Assembly (NCBI GenBank): GCA_016288055.1
Contig: JAEEXZ010000012.1
Span: 1-48,251, forward strand
DNA from: Bacteroidales bacterium
GTDB taxonomy: Bacteria > Bacteroidota > Bacteroidia > Bacteroidales > UBA932
Length of the DNA stretch: 48,251 bases
Direction of reading: 5' to 3'
The translations under genes were made by a program, and so were the position numbers. The notes below the pieces were generated by a model, which made no database searches, was not told where the DNA came from, and saw only the letters and a program-made list of their open reading frames with translations. Of the stretch, positions 6,710 through 15,059 are shown one piece after another (position 1 is the first letter of the stretch; the number at the start of each line of letters is the position of its first letter).

Positions 6710-9292
6710 TCAGAACTGCTGTCCCAGGACGAAGTGGAAGTGGCTTCCGCCGTTGGTGGTATCGTCGAAACCGTAACCCCAGTCAACACCGAGGAGGCCA
6801 ATCATCGGCAGGAACACGCGTACGCCGAAACCGGCGCTCCGCTTGATCTGGAACGGGTTGAATTCTCGGATATCGCTCCAGCAGTTACCGCCTTCCAGGA
6901 AGGCCAGGGCGTAAATGGTGCTCTGGGGCTGGAGGATGACCGGGTAACGGAGTTCGAGGGTGAACTTGTCGTAAACGTTACCGGCGTAGCTCTCGTAGTT
7001 GCGGCTGTACGGAGTCATCTTGCGGGGGGTGAGGGAGTAATCCTCATAACCGCGCAGGGAGACGATTTCCGCGCCGTATGTCATGTAACCGGACATACCG
7101 TCACCGCCCACCTGGAAGTTCTCGAACGGAGAGTAACCCCAGTTGCGGTTGTAGTAACCCAGATAGCCGAACTGGGCGCGGGTCATCAGGACAAGGTCCC
7201 CGACCAGTTTGGTATAGACAGTTCCGTTGAATTTCCACTTGTGGTATTCAATCCACTTGTAGCGCTGGGCGCTGGTCCAGGTGTCGTAGTTCACGTCTTT
7301 CCAGCTGTTCACGCCCACGCGGTTTCCGTTTTCGTCGTAGGTGTACTTGCGGAAGAGGGAATACGGCGGCGTAAACTGCAGGGAGGCCGAGAACTCGGAA
7401 CCCGTACGGGGATAGATCTGCTGGTCCGAGGAGTTACGCGTGAGGGAGATGGTGTAGCTGAGGTTGTGGGAAACGCCATCGTTGAACGCAAAGTAACTGT
7501 TGGTCCAGTTGGTGAGCTTGTAAGTCTGCCAGCTGAGGTTGTTGTACAGCACGAAGTAGCTGTCCGGCCACTTCAGGCGCGTACCCAGGCCGGCGTTGAA
7601 GCCGAAGACCTCGAACATTTTGTCGGTGGACAGGATGCCGATGGCAAGATAAGAGTCCGTCATCCTGGAGTAGTAACCGGACAGGCTCAGGGAAGTGGGC
7701 TTCTTGCCGAAGAGCCAGGGCTCCATGAAGCTGGCGCTCAGGGAAGTGTAATACTTGCCGTTGGTCTGGAAACGCAGCGACAGGTTCTGGGCGTCTCCCA
7801 GCGGCACGGGCCGCCAGGCGCCCTTCTCGAACATGCGGCGCGTAGAGAAGTTGTTGAAGCTGACACCCGCCGTGAGCACGAAGGTGTTGCCGCCCCAACC
7901 GCCGGACAGTTCCAGCTGGGAGGAAGGCTTCTCCGTCACGTCATACACGATGTCAACCGTATTGTTGAGCTGATTGGGCAGGATGGCCTTGCCGGCATTG
8001 CTCATGATGGCCTCCGGGTCGAACTGGCCCATGGAAGCGATTTCGCGGATGGAGCGCTCGAAATCCGTCTGGCTGAACAGGTAGCCGGGACGGGTGGTGA
8101 GCTGGCGGCGGACCACCTTTTCGTTGGTGAGGTCGTTGCCGTTGATGATAATCTCGTTCAACATGGCGGGCTTGCCCTCGGAAATGCGCATCTCCACATC
8201 GACGGAGTCGTTTTGGATATTCACTTCCACGGGATTGACCTGGATGAACAGATAACCGTTGTCACGGTAGAGTTTGGAGATATCGTAGTCGCTTTCCTTT
8301 CCGCCGCCGTGCAGGCGCTTCTCCATGGTAACGACGTCGTACACGTCACCCTTCTTGATCTGGAGAATTTCGTTGAGCACCTCGGAGGGATAAACGGAGT
8401 TGCCGGTCCAGGTGATGTTGCGGAAATAGTATTTGCGGCCCTGGTCGAAGACCATGTCGATATTAAGATGCTTGCCGTCCTCCAGGAAGTAAACGGAGTC
8501 ACGGACCAGACGGGCGTCGCGGTAACCGGCTTCGTTGAAAGCGTCCAGCACGCTCTTGCGGTCCTTTTCGTACTCCTTTTCCTTGAACTTCTTGGATTTG
8601 AAGAAATTGTACCAGGTACGGGCGTGGGTCTCCTTCATGTTCTTGGCCAGTTTGCGGGCGCTCACATCCTCGTTACCGGAATAGTTGATGTCCTTGATCT
8701 TGATTTTGCGGCCCTTGTTCACATGGAAGATGACCTGGATGGCGCTCTTGATGCGCTCGTCCGTCTTGGTCTCCACGTCCACGTCCACCTTGAGGAAACC
8801 TTTCTCCTTGTAGTAGCGTTTGATGATGTCAACGGAGGTCATTCTCACATAGTCGGAGAATTCACGGCCGGGACGAAGGTTCAGGCGCTCCTGAAGGTCC
8901 TTCTTTTCACCGGACTTGACCCCTGTATATTCCCAGCGGGACACGCGCGGACGCTCCTTGATGGCAATCTTGAACCAGGCCGTATCGGCCTTGGCGGAGA
9001 GGGAATCCACGATGACTGCCACATCCTCGAAGAAGCGCTGGGCCACCAGGCGCTTGACGATGCCGGTGACATCGTCTCCCGGGACGGTAATTTCCTGCCC
9101 GGCCTGCAGGCCCGCAAGCTGCAGGATCTGCTCTGCCCTGAAATAGGAGTTTCCTTCCACGCCTACACCGCCCACGATATACTTCTGGGGACGGTTGTAA
9201 TCGACTTCAATGCTGCTGCGGGAATTCTGCGCCTGCAGGGAGAAACCGGCCAGGAGCAGAAGAGCAGCGCAGAGTATCTTTTTACCTCTCAT
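6710..9292 (-). CDS. bamA: BamA outer-membrane protein assembly factor
   Basis: 860 residues. A signal peptide (MRGKKILCAALLLLAGFSLQ) is followed by about five POTRA repeats (roughly residues 35-430; for example the stretch KGRKIKIKDINYSGNEDVSA and the repeat starting VNIQNDSVDVEMRISEGKPA) and a C-terminal beta-barrel of about 400 residues. SLRGYED near residue 730 matches the conserved (V/L)RG(F/Y) motif of barrel loop 6, and the protein ends in Phe (HFHFVLGQQF). BamA inserts beta-barrel proteins into the outer membrane. It lies between uppS and ompH, all leftward. Its partner bamD is at 16.0 kb. The length is somewhat above the E. coli protein (810), as is common in Bacteroidota. Confidence 0.96.
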   Translation of the reverse strand: MRGKKILCAALLLLAGFSLQAQNSRSSIEVDYNRPQKYIVGGVGVEGNSYFRAEQILQLAGLQAGQEITVPGDDVTGIVKRLVAQRFFEDVAVIVDSLSAKADTAWFKIAIKERPRVSRWEYTGVKSGEKKDLQERLNLRPGREFSDYVRMTSVDIIKRYYKEKGFLKVDVDVETKTDERIKSAIQVIFHVNKGRKIKIKDINYSGNEDVSARKLAKNMKETHARTWYNFFKSKKFKEKEYEKDRKSVLDAFNEAGYRDARLVRDSVYFLEDGKHLNIDMVFDQGRKYYFRNITWTGNSVYPSEVLNEILQIKKGDVYDVVTMEKRLHGGGKESDYDISKLYRDNGYLFIQVNPVEVNIQNDSVDVEMRISEGKPAMLNEIIINGNDLTNEKVVRRQLTTRPGYLFSQTDFERSIREIASMGQFDPEAIMSNAGKAILPNQLNNTVDIVYDVTEKPSSQLELSGGWGGNTFVLTAGVSFNNFSTRRMFEKGAWRPVPLGDAQNLSLRFQTNGKYYTSLSASFMEPWLFGKKPTSLSLSGYYSRMTDSYLAIGILSTDKMFEVFGFNAGLGTRLKWPDSYFVLYNNLSWQTYKLTNWTNSYFAFNDGVSHNLSYTISLTRNSSDQQIYPRTGSEFSASLQFTPPYSLFRKYTYDENGNRVGVNSWKDVNYDTWTSAQRYKWIEYHKWKFNGTVYTKLVGDLVLMTRAQFGYLGYYNRNWGYSPFENFQVGGDGMSGYMTYGAEIVSLRGYEDYSLTPRKMTPYSRNYESYAGNVYDKFTLELRYPVILQPQSTIYALAFLEGGNCWSDIREFNPFQIKRSAGFGVRVFLPMIGLLGVDWGYGFDDTTNGGSHFHFVLGQQF

Positions 9293-9304
9293 TGACGAAA
9301 ATTG

Positions 9305-9321
9305 TTATCTTGCAAAGATAA
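9305..9321 (-). promoter_or_regulatory. Palindromic -7 region upstream of bamA
   Basis: On the minus strand TATCTTTG (9313-9320) fits TAnnTTTG and sits about 20 bases before the bamA ATG. It is embedded in an inverted repeat, TTATCTT (9305-9311) and AAGATAA (9315-9321). This suggests bamA can be transcribed separately from nadK-uppS; the palindrome may be an operator or chance. No -33 TTTG is seen. Confidence 0.45.
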
Positions 9322-9326
9322 ATATT

Positions 9327-10025
9327 TTATTTCACTTTTCCATATCGGCGGTCCCGGCGGGCGTAGGCCTCCAGCGCCTCCAGGAACTGCGGTTTGCGGA
9401 AGTCCGGCCAAAGGACGTCCGTAAAGTAGAATTCCGTGTACGCACATTGCCAGAGCATGTAATTGGAGAGACGCAGTTCCCCGGACGTGCGGATCAGGAG
9501 GTCCGGGTCCGGAATGCCGGCGGTGACCAGGTAGCGGTCGAAATCCTGCAGTTCCATGGACTGGAACTGTTCGGGAGTGAGTTCCGCACAGGCCTTTTTC
9601 ATGGCCTGCAGCAAGTCCCACTTGCCGCTGTAGCTCAAAAACAGGATAAGGGTGGTGCGCTTGTTGCCGGCAGTGCGCTCCATCATGTCGTCGATGGTAT
9701 CACAGAGGCCCCGGCTCAGCCGCGAACGGTTGCCCAGCACGACGAAGCGGATGTCGTTCTCCATGAAGGAAGAAAGTTCCTTCCGCATGGCCTTCATCAT
9801 GAGTTCCATCAGGAACATGACCTCTTCCTGCGGACGGTTCCAGTTTTCCTCGGAAAAAGCATACACGGACAGGTACTTGACCCCGGCTTCCGCCGCTGCT
9901 TCCAGACAGGCACGGACGCTCTCCACGCCCTCCATATGTCCTTTCACCCTCTCCATGCCGCGGGCTTTCGCCCATCGGCCATTGCCGTCCATGATAATGG
10001 ATACGTGCTGCGGTATTGTGTCCAT
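9327..10025 (-). CDS. uppS: Isoprenyl transferase (undecaprenyl diphosphate synthase)
   Basis: 232 residues, the usual length of cis-prenyltransferases. The start carries the signature HVSIIMDGNGRWAKARG with the Mg-binding Asp, followed by GH at the expected spacing; the C-terminal part has LLIRTSGELRLSNYMLWQ and the FTDVLWPDF motif that shape the diphosphate-binding site and dimer. The enzyme extends farnesyl diphosphate with isopentenyl diphosphate to the C55 lipid carrier used for peptidoglycan and O-antigen synthesis. It begins four bases after the nadK stop and precedes bamA, an order common in Bacteroidota. Confidence 0.95.
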   Translation of the reverse strand: MDTIPQHVSIIMDGNGRWAKARGMERVKGHMEGVESVRACLEAAAEAGVKYLSVYAFSEENWNRPQEEVMFLMELMMKAMRKELSSFMENDIRFVVLGNRSRLSRGLCDTIDDMMERTAGNKRTTLILFLSYSGKWDLLQAMKKACAELTPEQFQSMELQDFDRYLVTAGIPDPDLLIRTSGELRLSNYMLWQCAYTEFYFTDVLWPDFRKPQFLEALEAYARRDRRYGKVK

Positions 10026-10028
10026 AGA

Positions 10029-10856
10029 TTAAACTTCGTTGTTTCGCATATCCTCTCCCCAGAACAGCCGTGAAGTGAGAGCCTTCACGAAGCCGGATTC
10101 GGGAAGCCGGACACGCTTAAGCGAAAACTGTGCCATCTCCACGTGGACGGACCAGTCCGGCTGGATTTCCACCACACGGTTGTCCATGGACATGAGCGCA
10201 CCGCCGTCGCGCGACTCGAAGGAGATATCGATCTTGGCGGTTTCGGGAATCACGATAGGGCGCACATTGAGGTTGTGCGGGGAAATAGGGGCCAGGATGA
10301 GCACCTTGGTATCCGGCATACAGATAGGGCCGCCGACGCTCAGCGAATAGGCCGTGGAACCGGAAGGAGTGGCCACGATAAGGCCGTCCGCCCACCAGGT
10401 GGGAAGGGGTTCGCCGTCCACGCTCACATGGATGCCCAGCACGGAAGAGCCGCTGCGGTGCAGGGCGACCTCGTTCACCGAGTAAGGAAGCATGCCGATG
10501 CTGCGGCGTGCCTCGGGTCCCTTGAGGGTGGCGTTGAGCACGGTGCGGTACTCAATGCGGAAATCTCCCTCCATGAGGGCCTTCCGCACCGCCTCGGGAC
10601 GGTTCTCGCACAGGAAGCCGATGCGCCCGAAATTAACCCCGAGGATAGGCAGGCCGATATCCGCCACTACGTGGGCGGTGGAAAGGAAAGTCCCGTCCCC
10701 GCCCATGGAAAGGACGAGGTCGGTGTCCGGACGGACGTCTGCCTTGGTTCGGATTTCATATACTTCGTAAGTAGCGCTCTCCAAGTCCTTGATAAGAGCC
10801 TGGACGTGTTCGTCCCTGCGAAGTTCCTCCTTGAGGATAAAGTATCCTATTTTCAT
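10029..10856 (-). CDS. nadK: NAD kinase
   Basis: 275 residues. The ATP/polyphosphate-binding GGDGTFL motif is near residue 52, followed by the NFGRIGFL loop, VNEVALHR, and the conserved TPSGSTAYSLSVGGP motif that binds NAD. Together these are diagnostic of NAD kinase, which phosphorylates the adenosine 2'-hydroxyl of NAD to make NADP. It is the first gene of the leftward uppS-bamA-ompH group and diverges from pdxJ across a 79-base gap that holds promoters for both. Confidence 0.95.
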   Translation of the reverse strand: MKIGYFILKEELRRDEHVQALIKDLESATYEVYEIRTKADVRPDTDLVLSMGGDGTFLSTAHVVADIGLPILGVNFGRIGFLCENRPEAVRKALMEGDFRIEYRTVLNATLKGPEARRSIGMLPYSVNEVALHRSGSSVLGIHVSVDGEPLPTWWADGLIVATPSGSTAYSLSVGGPICMPDTKVLILAPISPHNLNVRPIVIPETAKIDISFESRDGGALMSMDNRVVEIQPDWSVHVEMAQFSLKRVRLPESGFVKALTSRLFWGEDMRNNEV

Positions 10857-10878
10857 GACTTGCGTTTAATTCAACTGA

Positions 10879-10916
10879 CAAAAATAACATATTTCCGACA
10901 AAATTCCTTACTTTTG
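10879..10916. promoter_or_regulatory. Divergent -7 elements for nadK and pdxJ
   Basis: CAAAAATA at 10879-10886 reads TATTTTTG on the minus strand (for nadK) and TACTTTTG at 10909-10916 is on the plus strand (for pdxJ); both fit TAnnTTTG. Neither has a clear TTTG at the -33 position. Confidence 0.5.
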
Positions 10917-10935
10917 TATCCTATAAATAGTATAT

Positions 10936-11658
10936 ATGACGCGACTGAGTGTAAATATCAACAAAATAGCCACCATCCGTAACGCCCGCGGCGGAAATGT
11001 GCCCGACGTCACCAAGGCGGCCATCGACTGCGAGACCTTCGGCGCCGAGGGAATCACCGTCCACCCCAGACCCGACGAGCGGCACATCCGCTATGCCGAT
11101 GTCCGGGAAATCCGCCCGCTCATCCGTACGGAATTCAACATCGAGGGAAACCCCACCGTCAGCAGTTTCGTGGACCTGGTGCTGGAAGTGGTTCCGGACC
11201 AGGTAACCCTGGTTCCCGACGGCCACGACGCCCTCACCTCCAATGCCGGCTGGGACACCGTCGCCAACCGGGCCCTCCTCACGGACCTGTGCAGGACCTT
11301 CAAGTCCAAGGGTATCCGGACCTCCATTTTCATCGACCCGGATCCCGCCATGGCCGAGGGTGCCGCCGCCTGCGGAGCAGACCGTGTGGAGCTCTATACG
11401 GCAGACTACGCCGCCGGGTATCCGGCGAACCGGGAGAGTGCCATCGCCCGTTATCTGGAGACGGCCCAGGCGGCCCGCGCGGCCGGTCTCGGCCTCAACG
11501 CCGGACACGATCTTTCCCTGGAAAACCTGGCCTATTTCATCGACACAATTCCCTGGACGGACGAGGTTTCCATCGGCCATGCGCTCATCAGCGACGCGCT
11601 CTATCTGGGCCTCGAGAAAACTATTCAGGCGTACCTGTCGCAAATCCGCAAAAAATAA
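10936..11658 (+). CDS. pdxJ: Pyridoxine 5'-phosphate synthase
   Basis: 240 residues, a TIM-barrel enzyme that condenses 1-deoxyxylulose 5-phosphate with 3-amino-2-oxopropyl phosphate in the DXP-dependent vitamin B6 route. Diagnostic stretches are LSVNINKIATIRNARGG near the N terminus, GAEGITVHPRPDERHI with the catalytic histidine, VTLVPDGHDALTSNAGWD, GADRVELYTADYA and LGLNAGHDLSLENL, and the ending VSIGHALISDAL. It is transcribed rightward, divergent from nadK. Confidence 0.96.
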   Translation: MTRLSVNINKIATIRNARGGNVPDVTKAAIDCETFGAEGITVHPRPDERHIRYADVREIRPLIRTEFNIEGNPTVSSFVDLVLEVVPDQVTLVPDGHDALTSNAGWDTVANRALLTDLCRTFKSKGIRTSIFIDPDPAMAEGAAACGADRVELYTADYAAGYPANRESAIARYLETAQAARAAGLGLNAGHDLSLENLAYFIDTIPWTDEVSIGHALISDALYLGLEKTIQAYLSQIRKK

Positions 11659-11659
11659 T

Positions 11660-11667
11660 TATCTTTG
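11660..11667 (+). promoter_or_regulatory. -7 element upstream of the OmpH-like lipoprotein
   Basis: TATCTTTG, a full match to TAnnTTTG, begins two bases after the pdxJ stop and 36 bases before the next ATG. It suggests an independent transcript starting after pdxJ. Confidence 0.5.
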
Positions 11668-11702
11668 CCCTTCCGTAGAATAATATTTAACATCAACCAA
11701 TA

Positions 11703-12311
11703 ATGAAAAAGAACCTCATCCTGTTTGGCACCGCCGCCCTTGTGGCCATCGCCGTTTCCTGCAACCAGAACCAGACCGCAGCTCCCGCCGGGGAAACCGC
11801 TCCCGAAAGCGTCGCCGCCGCCGGCAGCATCGTCTATTTCAACATGGACAAAGTGATGGAAGGCTACGACATGGCCAACGACCTCAACTCCGTCTTCGAG
11901 ACCAAGACTTCCGGTATCCAGGCCGAAATCGACCGCCGTGGCAAGAAGCTCGAAAAGGACGCCGCCGACTTCCAGAATAAGGTTGACAAAGGTCTCCTGA
12001 CCAACTCCGTCGCCCAGGCCCAGTACCAGAAGCTTCAGGAGCAGCAGCAGAACTACCAGCAGTATGCTGTGAACAAGCAGCAGGAAATGGCCGAAGAGCA
12101 GCAGGTCATGATGAACCAGATTGCCAACGCCATCTCCGAATATGTGGCCGAATACAATGAGACCAAGGGCTACGCCATGATCCTGGCCACCGCCGGTTCC
12201 ATCCTCTCCACCCCCGTCGTCACCGCAGACCCCAAGCTGGACATCACCGAGGATCTTCTCGCCGGCCTCAACGCCGCCTACATCAAGACCAAGGAAAACA
12301 ATAAGAAATAA
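11703..12311 (+). CDS. OmpH/Skp-like lipoprotein
   Basis: 202 residues. The N terminus MKKNLILFGTAALVAIAVSC ends in a lipobox (AVSC), so the mature protein should be lipidated. A low-complexity Ala/Pro/Glu linker follows, then an OmpH-like body: the strand SIVYFNMDKVMEGYDMAND, a long Gln/Glu/Lys-rich helical arm (residues about 65-150, with runs such as LQEQQQNYQQYAVNKQQ) and the closing segment GYAMILATAGSIL. In most Bacteroidota two OmpH genes sit in tandem after bamA; here the second is 5 kb away after pdxJ and is membrane-tethered. It may act as an anchored chaperone for outer-membrane protein precursors. The family call is good; the role is inferred. Confidence 0.75.
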   Translation: MKKNLILFGTAALVAIAVSCNQNQTAAPAGETAPESVAAAGSIVYFNMDKVMEGYDMANDLNSVFETKTSGIQAEIDRRGKKLEKDAADFQNKVDKGLLTNSVAQAQYQKLQEQQQNYQQYAVNKQQEMAEEQQVMMNQIANAISEYVAEYNETKGYAMILATAGSILSTPVVTADPKLDITEDLLAGLNAAYIKTKENNKK

Positions 12312-12314
12312 TTA

Positions 12315-13430
12315 GTGAGGATCGCCTTACTTTCCAGTTTTTACCCCTTACGGGGCGGCATTTCCCAGTTCAACGCCAGCATGTTGGCAGGACTGGGAAA
12401 ATGTCATATAGTAAAGGCCTTCTCCTTTTCCCGGCAATACCCGGATTTTCTCTTCCCCGGCAAGACGCAGTATGTCACTCCGGAGGACGAAGCCATGCCG
12501 GTGGAGGCCGATGCCATCCTGGACACCATCAACCCCCTCACCTGGGTCAAGACCGCCCGCGCCATCCGCAAGTGGAAACCGGACCTGCTTGTCATGAAAT
12601 ACTGGATGAGCTGGTTCGCCCCGTCACTGGGTTACGTCGCACGCCATTGCGGCTGCAAGAGCATCGTCGTCCTGGACAATGTTATCCCCCACGAGGCCCA
12701 CTGGTTCGACAAACCCCTCACCCGCTACTTCCTGAACGGCTGCACCGGATTCGTGAGCATGTCGGAAAGCGTAGAGAAGGACCTGCTGTCCCTTCGGCCC
12801 GATGCGCCCCACATCCTCCGGTCCCATCCGCTTTACGCCCATTTCGGCCCCAGGATGCCCCGCGAGGAGGCTGCCGCCAGGCTGGGCGTGGATCCCGCCA
12901 GAAAGACGCTGCTGTTCTTCGGCCTTATCCGGGAGTACAAGGGACTTGACATCCTGCTGGAGGCCTTCAGGGAGCTGCCGCAGGAATATCAGCTCATCAT
13001 TGCCGGAGAGCCCTACGGCTCCTTCGAAAAGTATCAGAAAATCATCGACGCCCTGCCCTGCAAAGACAGCGTCCACGTATTCCCGGACTACATCCGGGAC
13101 TCCGAGGTGAAGCAGTTCTTCTGCGCCAGCGACGTCGCGGTACTTCCCTACCGGAGCGCCACGCAGAGCGGCATCAGCTCCATCGCCTACCACTTCGACG
13201 TTCCCATGATCGTGACGGATGTGGGCGGATTGAAGGGTACCATCGGCGAACGTGGCACGGGAATTGTCGCATCCGAGCCCAGTCCGGAAGCCATCCGCAA
13301 GGAAATCCTCCGCTATTTCTCCGACACCGCCCTCCAGGCAAAATGCCGCGAGGCCATCGGAGAGGAAAAACAGCGGCTGGGATGGGATGCCTTCTGTGCC
13401 GCTTTAACAGACTTCGCCGCTACATTATGA
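12315..13430 (+). CDS. Glycosyltransferase, GT4-like (GT-B fold)
   Basis: 371 residues starting at GTG, three bases after the previous stop; no ATG gives a complete N-terminal Rossmann strand (RIALLSSFYPLRGGISQFN). The N domain has the donor-loop-like glycine pair, and the C domain starts at KTLLFFGLIREYKGLDIL, continues with YQLIIAGEPYGSFE and ends with the nucleotide-sugar site region YRSATQSGISSIAYHFDVP and TDVGGLKGTI. This is the GT4 pattern of retaining glycosyltransferases acting on the cytoplasmic side of the membrane. Acceptor and donor sugars cannot be deduced. Its stop overlaps the start of the LysM protein gene (ATGA), so the two are probably translated together. Confidence 0.85.
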   Translation: MRIALLSSFYPLRGGISQFNASMLAGLGKCHIVKAFSFSRQYPDFLFPGKTQYVTPEDEAMPVEADAILDTINPLTWVKTARAIRKWKPDLLVMKYWMSWFAPSLGYVARHCGCKSIVVLDNVIPHEAHWFDKPLTRYFLNGCTGFVSMSESVEKDLLSLRPDAPHILRSHPLYAHFGPRMPREEAAARLGVDPARKTLLFFGLIREYKGLDILLEAFRELPQEYQLIIAGEPYGSFEKYQKIIDALPCKDSVHVFPDYIRDSEVKQFFCASDVAVLPYRSATQSGISSIAYHFDVPMIVTDVGGLKGTIGERGTGIVASEPSPEAIRKEILRYFSDTALQAKCREAIGEEKQRLGWDAFCAALTDFAATL

Positions 13431-15055
13431 CAAGTAACGCCATGAAAAGAGTTCTTACCATATTCGCCGCCATCGCCATCCTTGGCTGCGCCCAGGCTCT
13501 CGCCCAGGATTACGTTCCCACGCCGGTCACCGTCTCCACGGAGAAGGTGAAGCTCAACGGGAAGGTGTACCTCACACATGTGGTCCTGGAAAAGCAAACC
13601 CTCTACAGCATCAGCAAGGCATACGGCGTTTCCGAAGAAGATCTTTACGAGGCCAACCCTTCCCTCCGGGAACTGGGCCTGCAAAAGAACGCGATCCTGC
13701 TCATTCCCTACCGTCCCCAGGCGGAAGTGGCGGAAACTCCCACGGCCCCCGAGACTGTGTCCGGGCAGTTCACCGAGCACACCGTCCGCTGGTACGAGGA
13801 CATCGAGGACATCGCCCGGCGCTACGACGTAACCGTCGCCGATATCATGAAAGCCAACGGCCTCGAGTCCAAGAAACTGAAGACCAGGCAGGTGCTGAAG
13901 ATCCCCCAGCCCGGCGCTCCCGTGACCGTTCCCGCAGCGGAACCCGCACCCGTCACTCCGGTCGCACCGGTTGCAGAGGCACCTGTCGCCAGCGAAGAGC
14001 TTCCGGCCATAGAGGGAGTGCCGGAAACGGTCAACTTCTCCCTCATCCTTCCCCTCCGCGCCGCCACGGGCGCCAGTGAGATCAACATGGATTTCTACTC
14101 CGGAGTTCTGATGGCCCTGAAAGACCTGGAGGAAGAGGGCGTAAAGGTTAAGATGAACGCCTACGACCTCTTTGCCGGCATTCCGCCCATCGAGGAACTC
14201 ACCGCAAGCGATTTCGTGCTGGGTCCCATGGCATCCAGAGACCTGGAAGCCATCCTGCAGCGCGTGGACGGCCGCGTCCCGGTAATCTCCCCGCTGGACC
14301 AGAAAGCCGCTTCGCTCGGTCTCAACTACCGGAATTTCATCCAGGCTCCCTCGGCCACGGACCATCAGTACGAGGACCTCGCCCAGTGGGTGGGCGAAGA
14401 GCTCCAGTCCCGGGATAAGATTCTCCTCATCACCGAGAAAGGCGCCGGCAGCGTCACCGCCCCCGTCGCCATCCGCAGCGCCCTGGCCCGCCGCAACCTG
14501 TCCTACGAAATCCTCAACTACGCCATCTCCGAAGGCCGCGGCATTCCCGCCACCCTCTCCGAGATCATGGCGGGCAAGGACAGTCTCAACCGCGTCATCG
14601 TCGCCACCGAGAACGAGGCATTCATGGGAGATGTTATGCGCAATCTGGGCATCATGCAGGGAAAGGGATACAAGATTGTCATGTACGCCCCTTCCAAGGT
14701 GCGCACGTTCGAGACCATCGAGGGTACCGCCTACCATGACGCCGCCCTGCACATCAGCACTTCCTACCATGTAGATTACACGGATCCCCAGGTGGACCGT
14801 TTTGTACATCAGTACCGTGCGCTGTTCCGCACCGAGCCTTCCCAGTTCGCCTTCCAGGGCTATGACACCGCCCGCTACTTCGTAACGCGCCGTGCGCGCT
14901 ACGGAAAGCACTGGACCCGCTTCCTGGGCCACGAGCGTACCAGCGGCCTGCACACGGACTTCCAATTCATCCCGGACGAAAACGGCAACAGCCACAACCG
15001 CGCCGTGCGCCGCATCGTCTTCGGGACCAACTACACCACAACTTTGCAAAAATAA
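13427..15055 (+). CDS. LysM domains fused to a type I periplasmic-binding-like domain
   Basis: 542 residues from the ATG that overlaps the previous stop; a second possible start (MKRVLTIFAAIAILG) lies five codons in and directly begins the signal peptide, which is cut around ALA-Q. Two LysM modules follow: about residues 45-95 (HVVLEKQTLYSISKAYGVSE ... ILLIPY) and 125-170 (HTVRWYEDIEDIARRYDV ... VLKIP). After a Pro/Ala/Val linker comes a region of about 330 residues starting VNFSLILPLRA, which looks like a type I solute-binding (Leu/Ile/Val-binding, LpoA-like) fold, with FVLGPMASRDLEAIL and VPVISPLDQKA as its characteristic strands. It should bind peptidoglycan in the periplasm. It could be a peptidoglycan-synthesis regulator in the manner of LpoA; this is inference from architecture only. 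Confidence 0.72.
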   Translation: MTSNAMKRVLTIFAAIAILGCAQALAQDYVPTPVTVSTEKVKLNGKVYLTHVVLEKQTLYSISKAYGVSEEDLYEANPSLRELGLQKNAILLIPYRPQAEVAETPTAPETVSGQFTEHTVRWYEDIEDIARRYDVTVADIMKANGLESKKLKTRQVLKIPQPGAPVTVPAAEPAPVTPVAPVAEAPVASEELPAIEGVPETVNFSLILPLRAATGASEINMDFYSGVLMALKDLEEEGVKVKMNAYDLFAGIPPIEELTASDFVLGPMASRDLEAILQRVDGRVPVISPLDQKAASLGLNYRNFIQAPSATDHQYEDLAQWVGEELQSRDKILLITEKGAGSVTAPVAIRSALARRNLSYEILNYAISEGRGIPATLSEIMAGKDSLNRVIVATENEAFMGDVMRNLGIMQGKGYKIVMYAPSKVRTFETIEGTAYHDAALHISTSYHVDYTDPQVDRFVHQYRALFRTEPSQFAFQGYDTARYFVTRRARYGKHWTRFLGHERTSGLHTDFQFIPDENGNSHNRAVRRIVFGTNYTTTLQK

Positions 15056-15059
15056 ATCT

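Noticed and set aside
6734..9295. Very long open frame (about 850 codons) antisense to bamA
   Set aside because: GC-rich codon third positions suppress stops on the opposite strand; the translation is rich in Val, Gly, His and Glu with no motif, whereas the bamA frame is unmistakable.
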